DNA of 64,000 nucleotides from Cannabis sativa (GCF_029168945.1 NC_083601.1:72839595-72903594), one strand, 5' to 3'. Counted from the stretch's first letter, positions 47,907 through 60,978 are shown. Numbers and translations: made by a program. Notes: a model not told the origin generated them from the sequence alone.

Positions 47907-48262
47907 TGTTGGAAATTATTTTACCAGGATCTAGATTTACTAACAAGTATGTTGGATTAACAACCTAATATGAATTCTAAAACAATGAAAATAAACACAT
48001 ATAAAGTTAGAAAACCTTACAGTGGGTGCAGCGGAATAATATGACTCCTTCCGTTCAGATCTCTAGCCCTTGATTCCTTTCTGTAGCAGAGCATCACCAA
48101 GATCTGAACATGGATCTTCTTTTCTCCTCCTTTGATGCAGAAATTCCATAGTCTTCCATACTATGATTGAGATACCACTTGATGTGTGTGGGCACTACTC
48201 ATCTCACAAGGATTTCGAATTTTTCTCTCTTTTTCTCTCTTGAATTTCGTGGCTTATGGCTT
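47907..48262 (-). repeat. Copia 3' LTR, distal fragment
   Basis: This is the part of the copia LTR left of the Athila insertion. It starts with TG in plus-strand view. The duplicated target GGCTT is at 48258-48262 and again at 59405-59409, where the LTR resumes. Confidence 0.75.
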
Positions 48263-50256
48263 TGTTGTCCTCAAAAGTGAGTGTTTTAATATTTATACTC
48301 GCAAGTGCACGAATCGTTTCGGAATATAGTGTTCATGTAAGTGCAAGGTCGAACCCATGGGAGTTGACTAACATCAAAAGAAACTATTTCAAACAAAATA
48401 AGAATAATCTAACCTAGCTCCAAATATTTGATAGGATTTTGGTTTTGCAAAATAAAATAAAAGACAAGTAACTAAAATACTTAAGATTAAAGATGAGTGA
48501 GTATGAAAATGATTTTCAAATAAGATGTGTAAAATAAGATTATTAAGATATTAGAATCCACAAAATGCAAGTTCAATAATATTTATAAGTATATTGATTC
48601 CCAAGTTTTAGATATAGTTGAAATAAATCTCACCATATTTTCCAAAATATATTTTTCATTTAAGTACAAGTTATTTTCAAAAAGGTAGGATTTTTCTTCA
48701 CTTATAAAATGTATAATTTCTAAGCATTAAATGTGTTACAATTTAATGAAACTACACAAAATCAAAGAAACTATGTTTAGGCAAAATATAACACTTATAT
48801 TCTAAGAATTAGATGTAAACAATTTAATGAAAGACATTTAATCAAAGAGTATTATATTTTTGCATAATGAAGAACTAAGTAGAAATATGCTTTAACAATC
48901 AAAAATACATGATATTGAAGATGAAAAAGACATATTTTTGATAGAAAAATCCATGAACTTTATAGCACAAATGGGAAATCAACATACAAACATAAACACT
49001 ATCTAGTTACATTTTGCTTCATCATTATCTTAATAATCTTGAAAAAAGATTAGAAGCTCATAACTAGATAAAAATTACAAAAGATAAACATACTTGACAT
49101 GCTCTTCAAAGTGTAAAAATGGTAGAAAGTAAATGGTAAAAATGAAGAGTGTGGAATGGAGAAGTGTTTTTGGGTTGAAGAGGTGTTTAGGGGGGGTGAA
49201 GAGATGTGATTTGAAATGGTCTTCCAACACCATATTTATAGGCAAAATTAGAGAATTAAATTAATCAAAATAAATAAATAAAATGATTAATTTAATTAGT
49301 GTTGGGAAGAGAATGGATAAATAGAGTATGTGTAAGAGTATTGGAAAAAATAAATGTTTTGTAAGGATGTAAAAGTAGTGAAAGGATATGGTAAAAAAAT
49401 AAAATAGGAATGTTTATTTAGGTGAAATAAATTGGGAAGAGTAAATAGAGTATTTATGTGTAATATGTGGGAGAAAATATGGATTTTTGGTTTTTTATGT
49501 GTATCAGAAAATAGGAATAAAGCAATTAATTTAACTGCCTTTTTTTCTTTGTTCTCAGCAGATACACGTGGCGAGCTCGGGTTGGACGACTAGAGCTGAT
49601 GGCTGGGGACGTGGCGCACGCTGGTTCGTTGGGAAGGCTGACGAGGCGGGACGTGGCGCTTGCTGGTAGGCTGGGCGCTGACGGATGGGTCCCACGCGGA
49701 AGGAAGCTGGCAGCTGCTGTTGGATGGGCGCTGACGGAAGTGGGGACCAGGGGACGCGTGGCAAGCTGCTGTTGGAGAGGGCTGATGCTGCTGGGGACCA
49801 CACCTGCAGGCGGTTGCAGGTACACTTGCCTTGGTCGGGTGTGCACCACACGCACAAATGGCAGCCCTCCGATCTGACATTGGATGGCTCGGATTGAGTC
49901 AACTTTTCTGACCGAGAGTGGGTCTTGAAACAGGGCTGATCTGATTTTACTTGTAAAATTGCATTTTAACCCCAAATTCTTCACATGTTCTTCAATTTAA
50001 TCCCTACTTTTTCCACCAAATACACCTAAAAATACATAAAATTAATTAGAAAACTAAAATAAAATTAAAAATAAATACTACATAACATATTATAATAAAA
50101 TAATTATAAAAACACACAAAAACATATAAAATTACAATAAAGCTAATAAATTCAAAAATAATTAAAAACTTACTAAATTAATTAAGAACTTAAGAACTAA
50201 ACCAATTTTTAGTAAAAAAAAAATGTGAAAAATAACTCTAATTTCTAGAGTTATCA
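48263..50256 (-). repeat. 3' LTR of the Athila element
   Basis: The 1994-bp LTR has plus-strand ends TGTTGTCCTC...GTTATCA. It includes a TATA box (minus strand, 49233-49240) and a GC-rich block at about 49555-49905. The open frames seen in that block are incidental. Confidence 0.93.
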
Positions 50257-50270
50257 CAACCCCAAACTTA
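50257..50270 (-). promoter_or_regulatory. Polypurine tract of the Athila element
   Basis: On the minus strand, AAGTTTGGGGTTG directly precedes the 3' LTR. Confidence 0.7.
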
Positions 50271-50690
50271 AAATTTTGCTAGTCCTCAAGCAAAAGAAAA
50301 ATTAAAAACACACAATTTTTTTTTTTTTTTTTTATTTTGGTGATATAAAAAAATGTCCTCAAAAATTGCACATTGAAAATAGCTTATAAAAAATATGAAT
50401 AAAAATTAAACTCATGTAATTAATTCAATAGTCAATCTTGCTTTGAAAATATAATTTAAGTTATAAATCTAAAATCTATTCATCAAATTATTATGTGAAT
50501 TCTGGAAAAATTATTGTAACAAAATATTTATTTCACATAACAAGATAAATAATTTTTTTTCAAAATTTGATTTTTTAGCAAAATTGACCCAAGAATTAAA
50601 AATAAAGCTTAAAAGAGATTCATAATTGTATAAATTAAAATCAAACTCAATCAAGGGTATTATCATAGGAAAAAGGGGATATCACCAAAG

Positions 50691-50727
<37 letters not shown>

Positions 50728-51149
50728 GCATAAATATATATATAGAAAATTAATATATATTTTTTTTTTGTTTTTTTTGTTTGTTTTTTTTTTTTACTAG
50801 AAAAATAATAATAAACATTTTTCTTTGTTTTTTTTTTATAAAAATATATAATATTACTACTTTAGCATCCAAACAATAATTTTTTAAAAGTGAAAAATAA
50901 TACTCTACCATTTTTAAGCACATGAAAGAAATAACCATAGGAACTCACCACCCCAAACTTAATTTATGCATTGTCCTCAATGTATCAAAATACAAATATA
51001 AATTGAAAGTAAAAGAGTTGAGAGTTTAGAATGGTCATACCTCATCTTGGAGCAATGTCAAGAGTGCAACAAAAGGGAAACAAAATCAAAACAAAAAGTT
51101 AATCTAAAACATAAAAAAAACACATATTACCAAGAATTGATGAGAGCAA
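50271..51149 (-). other. Noncoding 3' internal region of the Athila element
   Basis: Between the pol stop and the purine tract there are about 880 bp of A/T-rich DNA. Long homopolymer T/A runs occur at about 50310-50333, 50693-50724 and 50760-50795. An env-like frame, present in many Athila elements, is absent. Confidence 0.7.
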
Positions 51150-54100
51150 TTAAGGATCATGGTAAATTGGATCCTCAAGGAGGATTTCATCCACTTCCAC
51201 ATTTTTCAATTCTAAAAATGGTTTCAATTTTTGTCCATTAACTTTGAATACATTACCATTATTAGGATTTTCAATTTCAATGGCTCCATGTGGAAAAACA
51301 GTGCGGATAATGTATGGACCTACCCACCTAGAGCGTAACTTTCCCGGAAAGAGATGCAAACGAGAATTGTATAAAAGGACTTTTTGACCGGGAGAAAAAT
51401 CTTTTCTCAAAATATTTTTGTCATGGTAAAATTTCATTCGGTCCTTATACTTTTTCGAATAGTCATATGCATCATGCCTAAGCTCTTCTAACTCATTCAG
51501 TTGAAGCTTTCTTTTCTCACCCGCTTTGTCTAAGGAAAAATTAAGTTGCTTGATAGCCCAATAGGCTCTATGTTCTAACTCAACGGGTAAGTGGCATGCC
51601 TTCCCATAAACAAGTCTATAGGGAGACATTCCAATGGGCGTTTTATATGCGGTACGATATGCCCATAATGCATCAATGAGTCTTAGGGACCAATCTTTCC
51701 TAGTGGGGTTGACAGTTTTCTCTAAGATGTGCTTAATCTCCCTATTTGATATTTCAACTTGACCACTAGTTTGTGGGTGATAAGGTGTAGTGACTTTATG
51801 TGTAATGCCATATTGTTTCATTAAATGTTCAAAAGGCCTATTACAAAAGTGTGTACCATTATCACTAATGATGGCACGTGGTGAACCAAATCGTGAGAAA
51901 ATATTTTCTTTCAAAAACTTAAGCACAACTTTGTGGTCATTAGTGTGGCATGCGATAGCTTCTACCCATTTAGACACATAATCAACACCAACAAGAATGT
52001 ATAAATTACCGAATGAATTAGGAAATGGACCCATAAAATCAATGCCCCAAACATCAAATATTTCAACAATAAGAATAGGATTTAAAGGCATCATGTTTCT
52101 CCTAGTTACACTTCCTAATTTTTGGCAACGCTCACAAGATTTACAATGCATATAAGTGTCATGAAAAATAGTAGGCCAATAAAATCCACATTGTAAAATT
52201 TTCAAAGCAGTTTTCTTACCACTAAAATGTCCACCACATGCATGATCATGACAAAAAGATATGATTTTAGATTGATCACAATTTGGAATGCATCTTCTTA
52301 TTATTTGATCGGGGCAATATTTAAACAAATAAGGATCATCCCACATGAAATTTTTCACTTCAGCATAAAATTTAGATTTATCTTGTTTAGACCAATGAGA
52401 AGGAATTTCACCAGTGACCAAATAATTGACAATATCAGCATACCAAGGAAAAGAAGATACATGCATGAGTTGTTCATCAGGAAAAGTTTCAATGATAGTG
52501 GTGGAATCATGATTAGTTTCAACAACAATTCTAGACAAATGATCAGCTACAACATTTTCAGAACCTTTTTTATCACGTATCTCTAAATCAAATTCTTGTA
52601 AAAGCAAGATCCAACGAATTAAACGAGATTTAGCATCTTTTTTCGACAAGAGATATTTCAATGCAGCATGATCAGAATAGACAATTATTTTAGATCCTAA
52701 CAAATAAGACCTAAACTTCTCTAATGCAAACACAACAGCAAGCAATTCTTTTTCAGTTGTAGTGTAATTCAATTGAGCTTCATTTAAAGTTTTGCTAGCA
52801 TAGTATATTACATGAGGTAACTTGTTAATTCTTTGTCCTAAAACAGCACCAATTGCATAATCAGAAGCATCACACATTATTTCAAAAGGAACATTCCAAT
52901 CGGGAGGGCGAATAATAGGCGCACTAGTTAAAAGGGATTTCAATTTTTCAAAGGCAACATGGCAATCATTATCAAAGACAAAAGCATTTTCTTTTCCAAG
53001 TAAATGACATAAAGGGCGTGAAATTTTGCTAAAGTCTTTTATGAATCTTCTATAAAAACCGGCATGGCCTAAGAATGATCTAATTTCTTTTACTGTCTTA
53101 GGTGGAGGAAGTTTTGAAATAAGATCTACTTTTGCTTTATCAACTTCTATTCCTTGAGATGAAATCACATGACCTAAGACAATTCCCTTTTTAACCATGA
53201 AATGACATTTTTCCCAATTAAGAACTAAATTCATTTCTTTGCAACGAATTAAAACAAGAGAAAGATGGTGCAAACAATCATCAAAAGAATTTCCAAACAC
53301 AGAAAAATCATCCATAAACACTTCAAGATTTCTTTCAACCATATCAGAAAATATTGCAATCATACATCTTTGAAATGTTGCAGGAGCATTACAAAGACCA
53401 AAAGGCATGCGCCGATATGCAAAGGTTCCAAAAGGGCAAGTAAAGGTAGTCTTTTCTTGATCTTCGGGGGCAATGGGGATTTGGTTATATCCCGAATACC
53501 CATCAAGAAAGCAATAATAAGCATGGCCAGCTAATCGTTCAAGCATTTGGTCAATGAAGGGTAATGGGAAGTGGTCTTTCCTAGTGACACTATTCAACTT
53601 TCTATAGTCTATACACACTCTCCACCCAGTTTGGACTCTAGTAGGGATTAACTCATTTTGTTCATTTTTAACAACAGTGATCCCAGACTTTTTCGGAACA
53701 ACTTGAACAGGACTAACCCATGGACTGTCAGAAATAGGGTAAATGATCCCTACATCTAACATTTTAATTACATCATCTCTTACTACCTCTTTCATGTTTG
53801 GATTTAATCTTCTTTGACTTTCTCGGGAGGGCTTAGCATTTTCTTCTAAATGAATTCTATGCATGCACACAGCTGGGCTGATTCCCTTAATGTCTCCCAT
53901 GGTCCAACCTATGGCCTTTTTATGCTTTCTAAGGATATCTAACAATTTTGTTTCTTGTTTTTCATCTAAATCAGATGCAATGATAACGGGATAAGTGTTA
54001 GACTCTCCTAGAAATGCATATTTCAAAGTGTCGGGCAAAGGTTTAAGATCTAACTTTGGTAGTTCAGGAGTTGACTCAACATGCTCTAATGGAATACATG

Positions 54101-56294
54101 GTTCAATTTTGGCTTTCCATTTTTTAGTATCCATTAGTGGGGTAGACTCAAGTAAAGAATTGACATCATGAATAAAATCATCAACATTTAAGCACATTCC
54201 AAACATTTTTGCATAAGTTTCAAAAGATTCATTCATGTCCATTTCAAACATATTTTCCGTGTTAATCATGTTTACTTCATGTATTTCCTCACACTCAACA
54301 GATTTAGCAACATTAAAAACATTCAATTCAACAGTCATGTTTCCAAAAGATAATTTCAATACACCATTACGACAGTTGATAATTGCATTAGATGTAGCTA
54401 AAAATGGTCTACCTAAAATGATGGGTATTTGAGCATGAGCATTTTCAACAGGTTGAGTATCAAGAACAATGAAATCAACAGGAAAATAGAACTTATCCAC
54501 TTTAATTAAAACATCTTCTATAATACCTCTAGGAATTTTCACAGAACGATCAGCTAATTGAAGTGTTATAGAAGTTGGTTTTAATTCTCCTAGACCAAGT
54601 TGCTTATAAACAGAATAAGGCAATAAATTCACACTAGCTCCTAAATCAAGTAAAGCTTTGTTAATAAAATGATCACCAATGATGCATGAAATTGTTGGAC
54701 AACCAGGATCTTTATATTTCACAAGGCTTTTGTATTGAATTATGGAACTAACTTGTTCAGTTAAAAATGCCTTTTTTGGAACATTAGTGTTTCTTTTAAC
54801 AGTGCAAAGGTCTTTCAGGAATTTGGAGTAGGCAGGAATTTGTTTAATGGCATCTAAGAAGGGGATGTTGATACTTACTTGTTTGAACACTTCTAAGATG
54901 TCACTATATTGGTTGCCTTTCTTGATTGGGAGTAATCTTTGTGGAAAAGGAGCTTTTGGAATGGAAGGAAGAATTTGATCATTATCTTTTGACAAGTCAT
55001 TTGTGTTGGAACTTTGAGGTTGGCTTTGGTCTTTTTCAACTTGAGGTATATAATCGGGTTTGGCAATTTGTTTTCCGGACCTAAGAGTTGAAATAGACTT
55101 GGCTTCTTCTTTATGACTTGGGACTCCTACTTCATATTGGCCTTTAGGATTTGGGACGGGTTGGCTAGGAAATCTTCCTTTTTCTCTCTCAGTTACGGCA
55201 TTGGCAAGTTGACCCAATTGTGTCTCAAGTTTGGCAATGGATTGAGATTGATTTTGCATGATTTGTTGGGTGGATTGCATGAATTGTTGTAAAGTGTCTT
55301 CTAAGGAAGGCTTTCTTTGTGGAGGGTAAGGTTGACTTGGTTGGGCATGATTCGGATTTGGCATGTTGAATTGGTTTCCTTGGTTCATTTGTGGTTGGTT
55401 TTGTCTCCATGAAAAATTGGGATGGTTTCTCCAATTAGGATTGTATGTGTTAGAAAATGGGCTATCATTTGGTTTACCATATGAATGTAATGCATTAGCC
55501 TCTTCGGAAAATGTTTCAAGAAAAGAAGGACATGATTGATCATTATGACAAGTACTAGCAAAAACCTCTTTTTTAGGTTGAACATGAGAATTCATAGTTT
55601 GACTTATGACTAAGGCTTCTACTTTTCTTGCTAATTTTTCAAAAGATGTTCTCAAATCAGTTTCTTCTTTAATTTCATATTTCCCTCCTCTTTTAGGTGA
55701 ATTATTTGCTCTAGACCTAGGCTCAGAATAATTCCATTGTTGTGAATTAACAGATAATTCTTCAAGAGCTTCCCAAGCCTCTTGCCCTTGTAATTTCAAA
55801 AATTTTCCGGTATGCATAGATTGAATCATTTGTCGGTTTGAAGGGGTTAAACCATCATAAAAATATTTTACAAGTCTCCATTTTTCAAAACCATGGTGGG
55901 GGCATTTTAATAATAAATCTTTAAATCTTTCCCAACATTCATAAAATTCTTCATTATCTTTTTGATAAAATTCGGAGATTTCTCTTCTTAAATTATCAGT
56001 TTTGGACATGGGGAAAAATTTGGCAAGAAATTTATTAAAAAGTTGTTCCCAAGTGGTTATGGTTCCAGTTGGAAGTGAGTTTAACCAAGCTTTGGCTCTA
56101 TCTTTTAAAGAAAAAGGAAACAACCTAAGCTTAACCGATTCATCCGAAAAATTTTGAAAACGAAAAGTTGAGCAAATTTCTAAGAAATCTTTTACATGCA
56201 TGTAAGGGTCTTCTCTTTCTAAACCATAAAAAGAAGGCAACAATTGAATGATTGAAGGTTTAAGTTCAAAATGAGTGGCATTAGTAGTAGGCAA
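51150..56294 (-). CDS. Athila gag-pol polyprotein (open part, 1714 aa)
   Basis: One uninterrupted minus-strand frame. Residues about 1-230 are the Athila gag capsid region ([38 protein letters not shown]), followed by a Gln/Asn/Pro-rich stretch. The aspartic protease is at about 540-660 ([19 protein letters not shown]). RT lies at about 810-1060, with FMDDF near 994. RNase H is at about 1130-1260 ([31 protein letters not shown]). Integrase follows: a finger at about 1348-1390 (HDHACGGH...CKSCERC), Asp in GIDFMGP (about 1416), Asp in SDNGTHF (about 1478) and Glu in [10 protein letters not shown] (about 1514). All catalytic residues visible are present. The original start is probably ATG 56474, but a stop at 56357-56355 interrupts codon 40; the Met at 56294 restarts the frame. 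Confidence 0.93.
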   Translation of the reverse strand: MPTTNATHFELKPSIIQLLPSFYGLEREDPYMHVKDFLEICSTFRFQNFSDESVKLRLFPFSLKDRAKAWLNSLPTGTITTWEQLFNKFLAKFFPMSKTDNLRREISEFYQKDNEEFYECWERFKDLLLKCPHHGFEKWRLVKYFYDGLTPSNRQMIQSMHTGKFLKLQGQEAWEALEELSVNSQQWNYSEPRSRANNSPKRGGKYEIKEETDLRTSFEKLARKVEALVISQTMNSHVQPKKEVFASTCHNDQSCPSFLETFSEEANALHSYGKPNDSPFSNTYNPNWRNHPNFSWRQNQPQMNQGNQFNMPNPNHAQPSQPYPPQRKPSLEDTLQQFMQSTQQIMQNQSQSIAKLETQLGQLANAVTEREKGRFPSQPVPNPKGQYEVGVPSHKEEAKSISTLRSGKQIAKPDYIPQVEKDQSQPQSSNTNDLSKDNDQILPSIPKAPFPQRLLPIKKGNQYSDILEVFKQVSINIPFLDAIKQIPAYSKFLKDLCTVKRNTNVPKKAFLTEQVSSIIQYKSLVKYKDPGCPTISCIIGDHFINKALLDLGASVNLLPYSVYKQLGLGELKPTSITLQLADRSVKIPRGIIEDVLIKVDKFYFPVDFIVLDTQPVENAHAQIPIILGRPFLATSNAIINCRNGVLKLSFGNMTVELNVFNVAKSVECEEIHEVNMINTENMFEMDMNESFETYAKMFGMCLNVDDFIHDVNSLLESTPLMDTKKWKAKIEPCIPLEHVESTPELPKLDLKPLPDTLKYAFLGESNTYPVIIASDLDEKQETKLLDILRKHKKAIGWTMGDIKGISPAVCMHRIHLEENAKPSRESQRRLNPNMKEVVRDDVIKMLDVGIIYPISDSPWVSPVQVVPKKSGITVVKNEQNELIPTRVQTGWRVCIDYRKLNSVTRKDHFPLPFIDQMLERLAGHAYYCFLDGYSGYNQIPIAPEDQEKTTFTCPFGTFAYRRMPFGLCNAPATFQRCMIAIFSDMVERNLEVFMDDFSVFGNSFDDCLHHLSLVLIRCKEMNLVLNWEKCHFMVKKGIVLGHVISSQGIEVDKAKVDLISKLPPPKTVKEIRSFLGHAGFYRRFIKDFSKISRPLCHLLGKENAFVFDNDCHVAFEKLKSLLTSAPIIRPPDWNVPFEIMCDASDYAIGAVLGQRINKLPHVIYYASKTLNEAQLNYTTTEKELLAVVFALEKFRSYLLGSKIIVYSDHAALKYLLSKKDAKSRLIRWILLLQEFDLEIRDKKGSENVVADHLSRIVVETNHDSTTIIETFPDEQLMHVSSFPWYADIVNYLVTGEIPSHWSKQDKSKFYAEVKNFMWDDPYLFKYCPDQIIRRCIPNCDQSKIISFCHDHACGGHFSGKKTALKILQCGFYWPTIFHDTYMHCKSCERCQKLGSVTRRNMMPLNPILIVEIFDVWGIDFMGPFPNSFGNLYILVGVDYVSKWVEAIACHTNDHKVVLKFLKENIFSRFGSPRAIISDNGTHFCNRPFEHLMKQYGITHKVTTPYHPQTSGQVEISNREIKHILEKTVNPTRKDWSLRLIDALWAYRTAYKTPIGMSPYRLVYGKACHLPVELEHRAYWAIKQLNFSLDKAGEKRKLQLNELEELRHDAYDYSKKYKDRMKFYHDKNILRKDFSPGQKVLLYNSRLHLFPGKLRSRWVGPYIIRTVFPHGAIEIENPNNGNVFKVNGQKLKPFLELKNVEVDEILLEDPIYHDP

Positions 56295-56474
56295 AACAAT
56301 GCATGATGGAGCATTAGATGAAATAGGTGAAAAATATTCAAGTAGTGTTTTTTCTTACGCAATATTAGGTTCTTGTTCCATTATGCTTAATTTTTCAAAA
56401 ACACTTTCGATTTCACCTAAAGTTACTACTCTTTTTACCAAACGATTTTTAGAATCACGTTGCCAATGATGCAT
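56295..56474 (-). pseudogene. Gag N-terminus with in-frame stop
   Basis: On the minus strand, an ATG at 56474 opens 39 codons (MHHWQRDSKNRL..., Leu/Glu-rich) in the same frame as the long polyprotein. It ends at a TAA at 56357-56355. The frame continues without other stops into the 1714-aa frame, so this looks like a single point mutation in gag. The next in-frame Met is at 56294. Confidence 0.75.
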
Positions 56475-57381
56475 GCAATGTCACAAATTTCACAAAGAAA
56501 CACAAATAACACACAATAATCTCAAGAAGACAAATTTCTGATGTGGAAGATCAGTTATAAACCGCAACCACAGAGCATACTTATAGCACAAAGAGATTAT
56601 GATTTTTTTGTAAATTTTTAATTTTTCAATTTTTTTTTTTTTGGTTTGACTTGTTCCCAGGCCTATTTGATTCCACTTACTCACGACTTAATAACAACTC
56701 CCCGGGGTTAATTATTAAGTGTGGATGGGAACTTTGCCAAATTTCCTTTAAGCAAAAATTGCTTATGTTGAAAGAACAAGCTTTGTTTTTAATTTTTTTT
56801 TTTCAAGTATTTTCTTAAGCAAAGTAAATAAAATTACAACTAAATAAATACAATAATAATGATAGATAGTTATATTAAAGTTAGGAGGCACAAAATGCCA
56901 TCAACTAACTATAATAATAATAGTAGTAGTAGTAGTAGTAATATTAGTAGCAATAATAAGATTTTAGGAGGCACAAGATGCCATCAACTAAAATGATAAA
57001 CAAAAATAAAAGCTAGGAGGCACTAATGCCATCACTAGAGGGGATAATAGGAGGCAAAAATGCACTCAACTATCAAGTATGTAGGAGGCACAAAATGCAC
57101 TCAACTACTAAAAGAAAAAAAGGTTAGGAGGCAAAAATGCACTCAACTAACAAGTATATATGTAGGAGGCACAAAATGCCATCAACTACCAATAAATATG
57201 TATATATAGTATAATATATAATATATAATATATAACAATATATATGTATAACTTCCCTTTTTTTTTCAACTTTTTTCGATATATTTTTTTTAACTTTTTT
57301 TTTTTGACGAAAATGAGAAAATAAAAAAAATAACTAGTAGAAGAGTATTACTTACCTTGTAGAAAGATCGTTTCTTTCTAG
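56475..57381 (-). other. 5' leader of the Athila element
   Basis: This untranslated leader lies between the primer site and gag. It holds T/A homopolymers, a TAG/AGT microsatellite at about 56921-56945 and the leader repeat array described separately. No frame of note. Confidence 0.7.
56882..57189 (-). repeat. Seven spaced copies of a ~26-bp leader motif
   Basis: The plus strand reads TAGGAGGCACAAAATGCCAT + CAACTA at 56882, 56968, 57013, 57051, 57081, 57124 and 57163, with small variants (AAATGCACTCAACTA). On the RNA sense strand each reads TAGTTGATGGCATTTTGTGCCTCCTA, where GGCA and TGCC can pair around a short loop. Spacing is irregular (about 30-85 bp). Confidence 0.85.
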
Positions 57382-57403
57382 CAACTCCCCGGCAACGGCG
57401 CCA
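57382..57403 (-). promoter_or_regulatory. Primer binding site (tRNA-Asp type)
   Basis: On the minus strand, TGGCGCCGTTGCCGGGGAGT begins 6 bases after the 5' LTR. This is the classic Athila-group primer site. Confidence 0.9.
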
Positions 57404-57409
57404 AAAACT

Positions 57410-59404
57410 TGTTGTCCTCAAAAGTGAGGGTTTTAATATTTATACTCGCAAGTGCACGAATCGTTTCGGAATATAGTGTTCATGTAAGTGCAAGGTCGAA
57501 CCCATGGGAGTTGACTAACATCAAAAGAAACTATTTCAAACAAAATAAGAATAATCTAACCTAGCTCCAAATATTTGATAGGATTTTGGTTTTGCAAAAT
57601 AAAATAAAAGACAAGTAACTAAAATACTTAAGATTAAAGATGAGTGAGTATGAAAATGATTTTCAAATAAGATGTGTAAAATAAGATTATTAAGATATTA
57701 GAATCCACAAAATGCAAGTTCAATAATATTTATAAGTATATTGATTCCCAAGTTTTAGATATAGTTGAAATAAATCTCACCATATTTTCCAAAATATATT
57801 TTTCATTTAAGTACAAGTTATTTTCAAAAAGGTAGGATTTTTCTTCACTTATAAAATGTATAATTTCTAAGCATTAAATGTGTTACAATTTAATGAAACT
57901 ACACAAAATCAAAGAAACTATGTTTAGGCAAAATATAACACTTATATTCTAAGAATTAGATGTAAACAATTTAATGAAAGACATTTAATCAAAGAGTATT
58001 ATATTTTTGCATAATGAAGAACTAAGTAGAAATATGCTTTAACAATCAAAAATACATGATATTGAAGATGAAAAAGACATATTTTTGATAGAAAAATCCA
58101 TGAACTTTATAGCACAAATGGGAAATCAACATACAAACATAAACACTATCTAGTTACATTTTGCTTCATCATTATCTTAATAATCTTGAAAAAAGATTAG
58201 AAGCTCATAACTAGATAAAAATTACAAAAGATAAACATACTTGACATGCTCTTCAAAGTGTAAAAATGGTAGAAAGTAAATGGTAAAAATGAAGAGTGTG
58301 GAATGGAGAAGTGTTTTTGGGTTGAAGAGGTGTTTAGGGGGGGTGAAGAGATGTGATTTGAAATGGTCTTCCAACACCATATTTATAGGCAAAATTAGAG
58401 AATTAAATTAATCAAAATAAATAAATAAAATGATTAATTTAATTAGTGTTGGGAAGAGAATGGATAAATAGAGTATGTGTAAGAGTATTGGAAAAAATAA
58501 ATGTTTTGTAAGGATGTAAAAGTAGTGAAAGGATATGGTAAAAAAATAAAATAGGAATGTTTATTTAGGTGAAATAAATTGGGAAGAGTAAATAGAGTAT
58601 TTATGTGTAATATGTGGGAGAAAATATGGATTTTTGGTTTTTTATGTGTATCAGAAAATAGGAATAAAGCAATTAATTTAACTGCCTTTTTTTTCTTTGT
58701 TCTCAGCAGATACACGTGGCGAGCTCGGGTTGGACGACTAGAGCTGATGGCTGGGGACGTGGCGCACGCTGGTTCGTTGGGAAGGCTGACGAGGCGGGAC
58801 GTGGCGCTTGCTGGTAGGCTGGGCGCTGACGGATGGGTCCCACGCGGAAGGAAGCTGGCAGCTGCTGTTGGATGGGCGCTGACGGAAGTGGGGACCAGGG
58901 GACGCGTGGCAAGCTGCTGTTGGAGAGGGCTGATGCTGCTGGGGACCACACCTGCAGGCGGTTGGCAGGTACACTTGCCTTGGTCGGGTGTGCACCACAC
59001 GCACAAATGGCAGCCCTCAGATCTGACATTGGATGGCTCGGATTGAGTCAACTTTTCTGACCGAGAGTGGGTCTTGAAACAGGGCTGATCTGATTTTACT
59101 TGTAAAATTGCATTTTAACCCCAAATTCTTCACATGTTCTTCAATTTAATCCCTACTTTTTCCACCAAATACACCTAAAAATACATAAAATTAATTAGAA
59201 AACTAAAATAAAATTAAAAATAAATACTACATAACATATTATAATAAAATAATTATAAAAACACACAAAAACATATAAAATTACAATAAAGCTAATAAAT
59301 TCAAAAATAATTAAAAACTTACTAAATTAATTAAGAACTTAAGAACTAAACCAATTTTTAGTAAAAAAAAATGTGAAAAATAACTCTAATTTCTAGAGTT
59401 ATCA
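57410..59404 (-). repeat. 5' LTR of the Athila element
   Basis: The 1995-bp LTR is nearly identical to the 3' LTR. In element sense, U3 runs from 59404 down to the TATA box at 58387-58380. The GC-rich segment at 58705-59045 lies in U3 and carries several ACGTGGC motifs (58713-58720, about 58757, about 58799). Confidence 0.93.
58380..58387 (-). promoter_or_regulatory. TATA box of the Athila LTR
   Basis: The minus strand reads GCCTATAAATATGG. The same site is at 49233-49240 in the other LTR. It would start the genomic RNA near 58350. Confidence 0.6.
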
Positions 59405-60978
59405 GGCTTCTCATGCATACAAGAGAAGAGAACAAGGTTGCTTTATATAGGGAGAAGGGAGAGCACAACTTTCCAAATAAAACAGTTTCCTTAATTACTG
59501 TGTAATCAATCAACTGCCTTATTTAGTGTGATCCGCCACTTTCCTATTATAGCTAGGCTTTGATTAGCAATTACATGACAATTAAAAAATAAAAATAATA
59601 ATTGGGAAACACAAAGGGAGTGCTCGGCCATAGAGGGAATATGGGCCTCACTTGGATTTTGGAGTTTCCTCAATTTTATTTCAATTTCTCCAAAAAAATG
59701 CCATTTTTCCAATTCTAATCATTTAAATGCCAAAACTAATTATTTAATAACTAAAATAGATTATTAAATAATATTGTCATTTAAAATAATTATTAATTAG
59801 ACATACAAAGTCTCTTAATTAATAATTAAACCTAGAAACCCTTTTCTTTACGATTTCATCCTTAAACTGTGAGAATTCATAAAGTAGACATAGTCTAACT
59901 TTTAGAATTATAATTGATTAATTAAAATCAATTAACTGAGTCTTACAAGCAGTATGGCCTCAACTAGTATGGGGACCATGGGTCTATATAACCGAGCTTC
60001 CAATAAGTCGAACCGAATTTACCAAGTAAATTCCCTAACTTATTAATTCCTCATTGAATCCACACTTAGAACTTGGAATTGCACTCTCAGTCATATAGAA
60101 ACGCTCTATATGTTCCACGATATAGACACGTCATTAGTTATCCATTGTTATAACCCTAATGTGATCAATGATCCTCTATATAGATGATTTACACTGTACA
60201 GGATTAAATTACCGTAACACCCTACAATGTATTTTATCCTTAAAACACTTAACCCTGTATAAATGATATTTCACCTAAGTGAAATGAGATCTCCACCATT
60301 TATCTTCGTTTGGTTAAGCTCGAAGGAAATCATCCTTTACTTCTATTTGCCAAATAGAAGCTATAGATTCCATATTTATGTTAGCGCTCCCCCACTCAAT
60401 TGTACTACCGTGTTCCCAAAATGTACGTATCACCCTGATACAAAACTAGGCTTAACTAACAAATCAAAGAACACGAGTAACACTCTTGAAATTGAGCCTA
60501 ACCATATCAGGATTTCGATCATGTGATCTAGGATCAACATGTGATATTGAATTGAATAGATATTTACGGTAAGTTTCAAAATCTAATTCAAAGTTCAATA
60601 TCGGTCCATTCCAATGTATACTCCATACATCCGATACTGGTAAACTTTGCCAATGTCCTGGAAAGGACATAACACTTTTCCAAGGTGTAAGAATACCTAT
60701 CGCTGATTATACCATGTCAGTCTAAATCCAGTGTTCTGACAAATCAGGGAATCAACTTTTGAACATATAATAAAGATTATATTCCACTGTGCTGACAACA
60801 CTATAATCTTTAACAAACTCATATGTTCTGGACTTAAAAAGAATTCATACATTATATACACATATAATAATGAAATAAATCATGTGAACCATGCAACATA
60901 AAATGTTATTTCTGATCTTTATTAATAAGTAAATCTGATTATATGAAATGAGTTTTATTTAGGGCATAAAACCCAACA
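59405..60978 (-). repeat. Copia 3' LTR, proximal fragment
   Basis: The remainder of the split copia LTR resumes with the GGCTT duplication and ends ATAAAACCCAACA. A TATA box on the minus strand (TATATAAA, 59449-59442) lies about 40 bp from the Athila insertion point. Confidence 0.75.

Larger units (their letters stand above)
48263..59404 (-). mobile_element. Athila-type Ty3/gypsy retrotransposon, nearly intact and young
   Basis: An 11.1-kb element in reverse orientation. Its 5' LTR is 57410-59404, the 3' LTR 48263-50256, and the 5-bp TSD GGCTT. A tRNA-Asp-type primer site and a purine tract are present. A single long gag-pol frame occupies 56474-51150 with one early stop. The LTRs differ at only a few positions (e.g. 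one base near 48281/57428, an added G at 58961, C/A near 49868/59017), so insertion is recent. There is no env-like frame between pol and the 3' LTR. It interrupts the LTR of the copia element. Confidence 0.95.

Noticed and set aside
49526..49984. Overlapping open frames in the GC-rich block, repeated at 58443-59060
   Set aside because: They lie inside both LTR copies of the Athila element, exist in several frames at once and have Pro/Ala/Ser composition set by GC content. No conserved domain.
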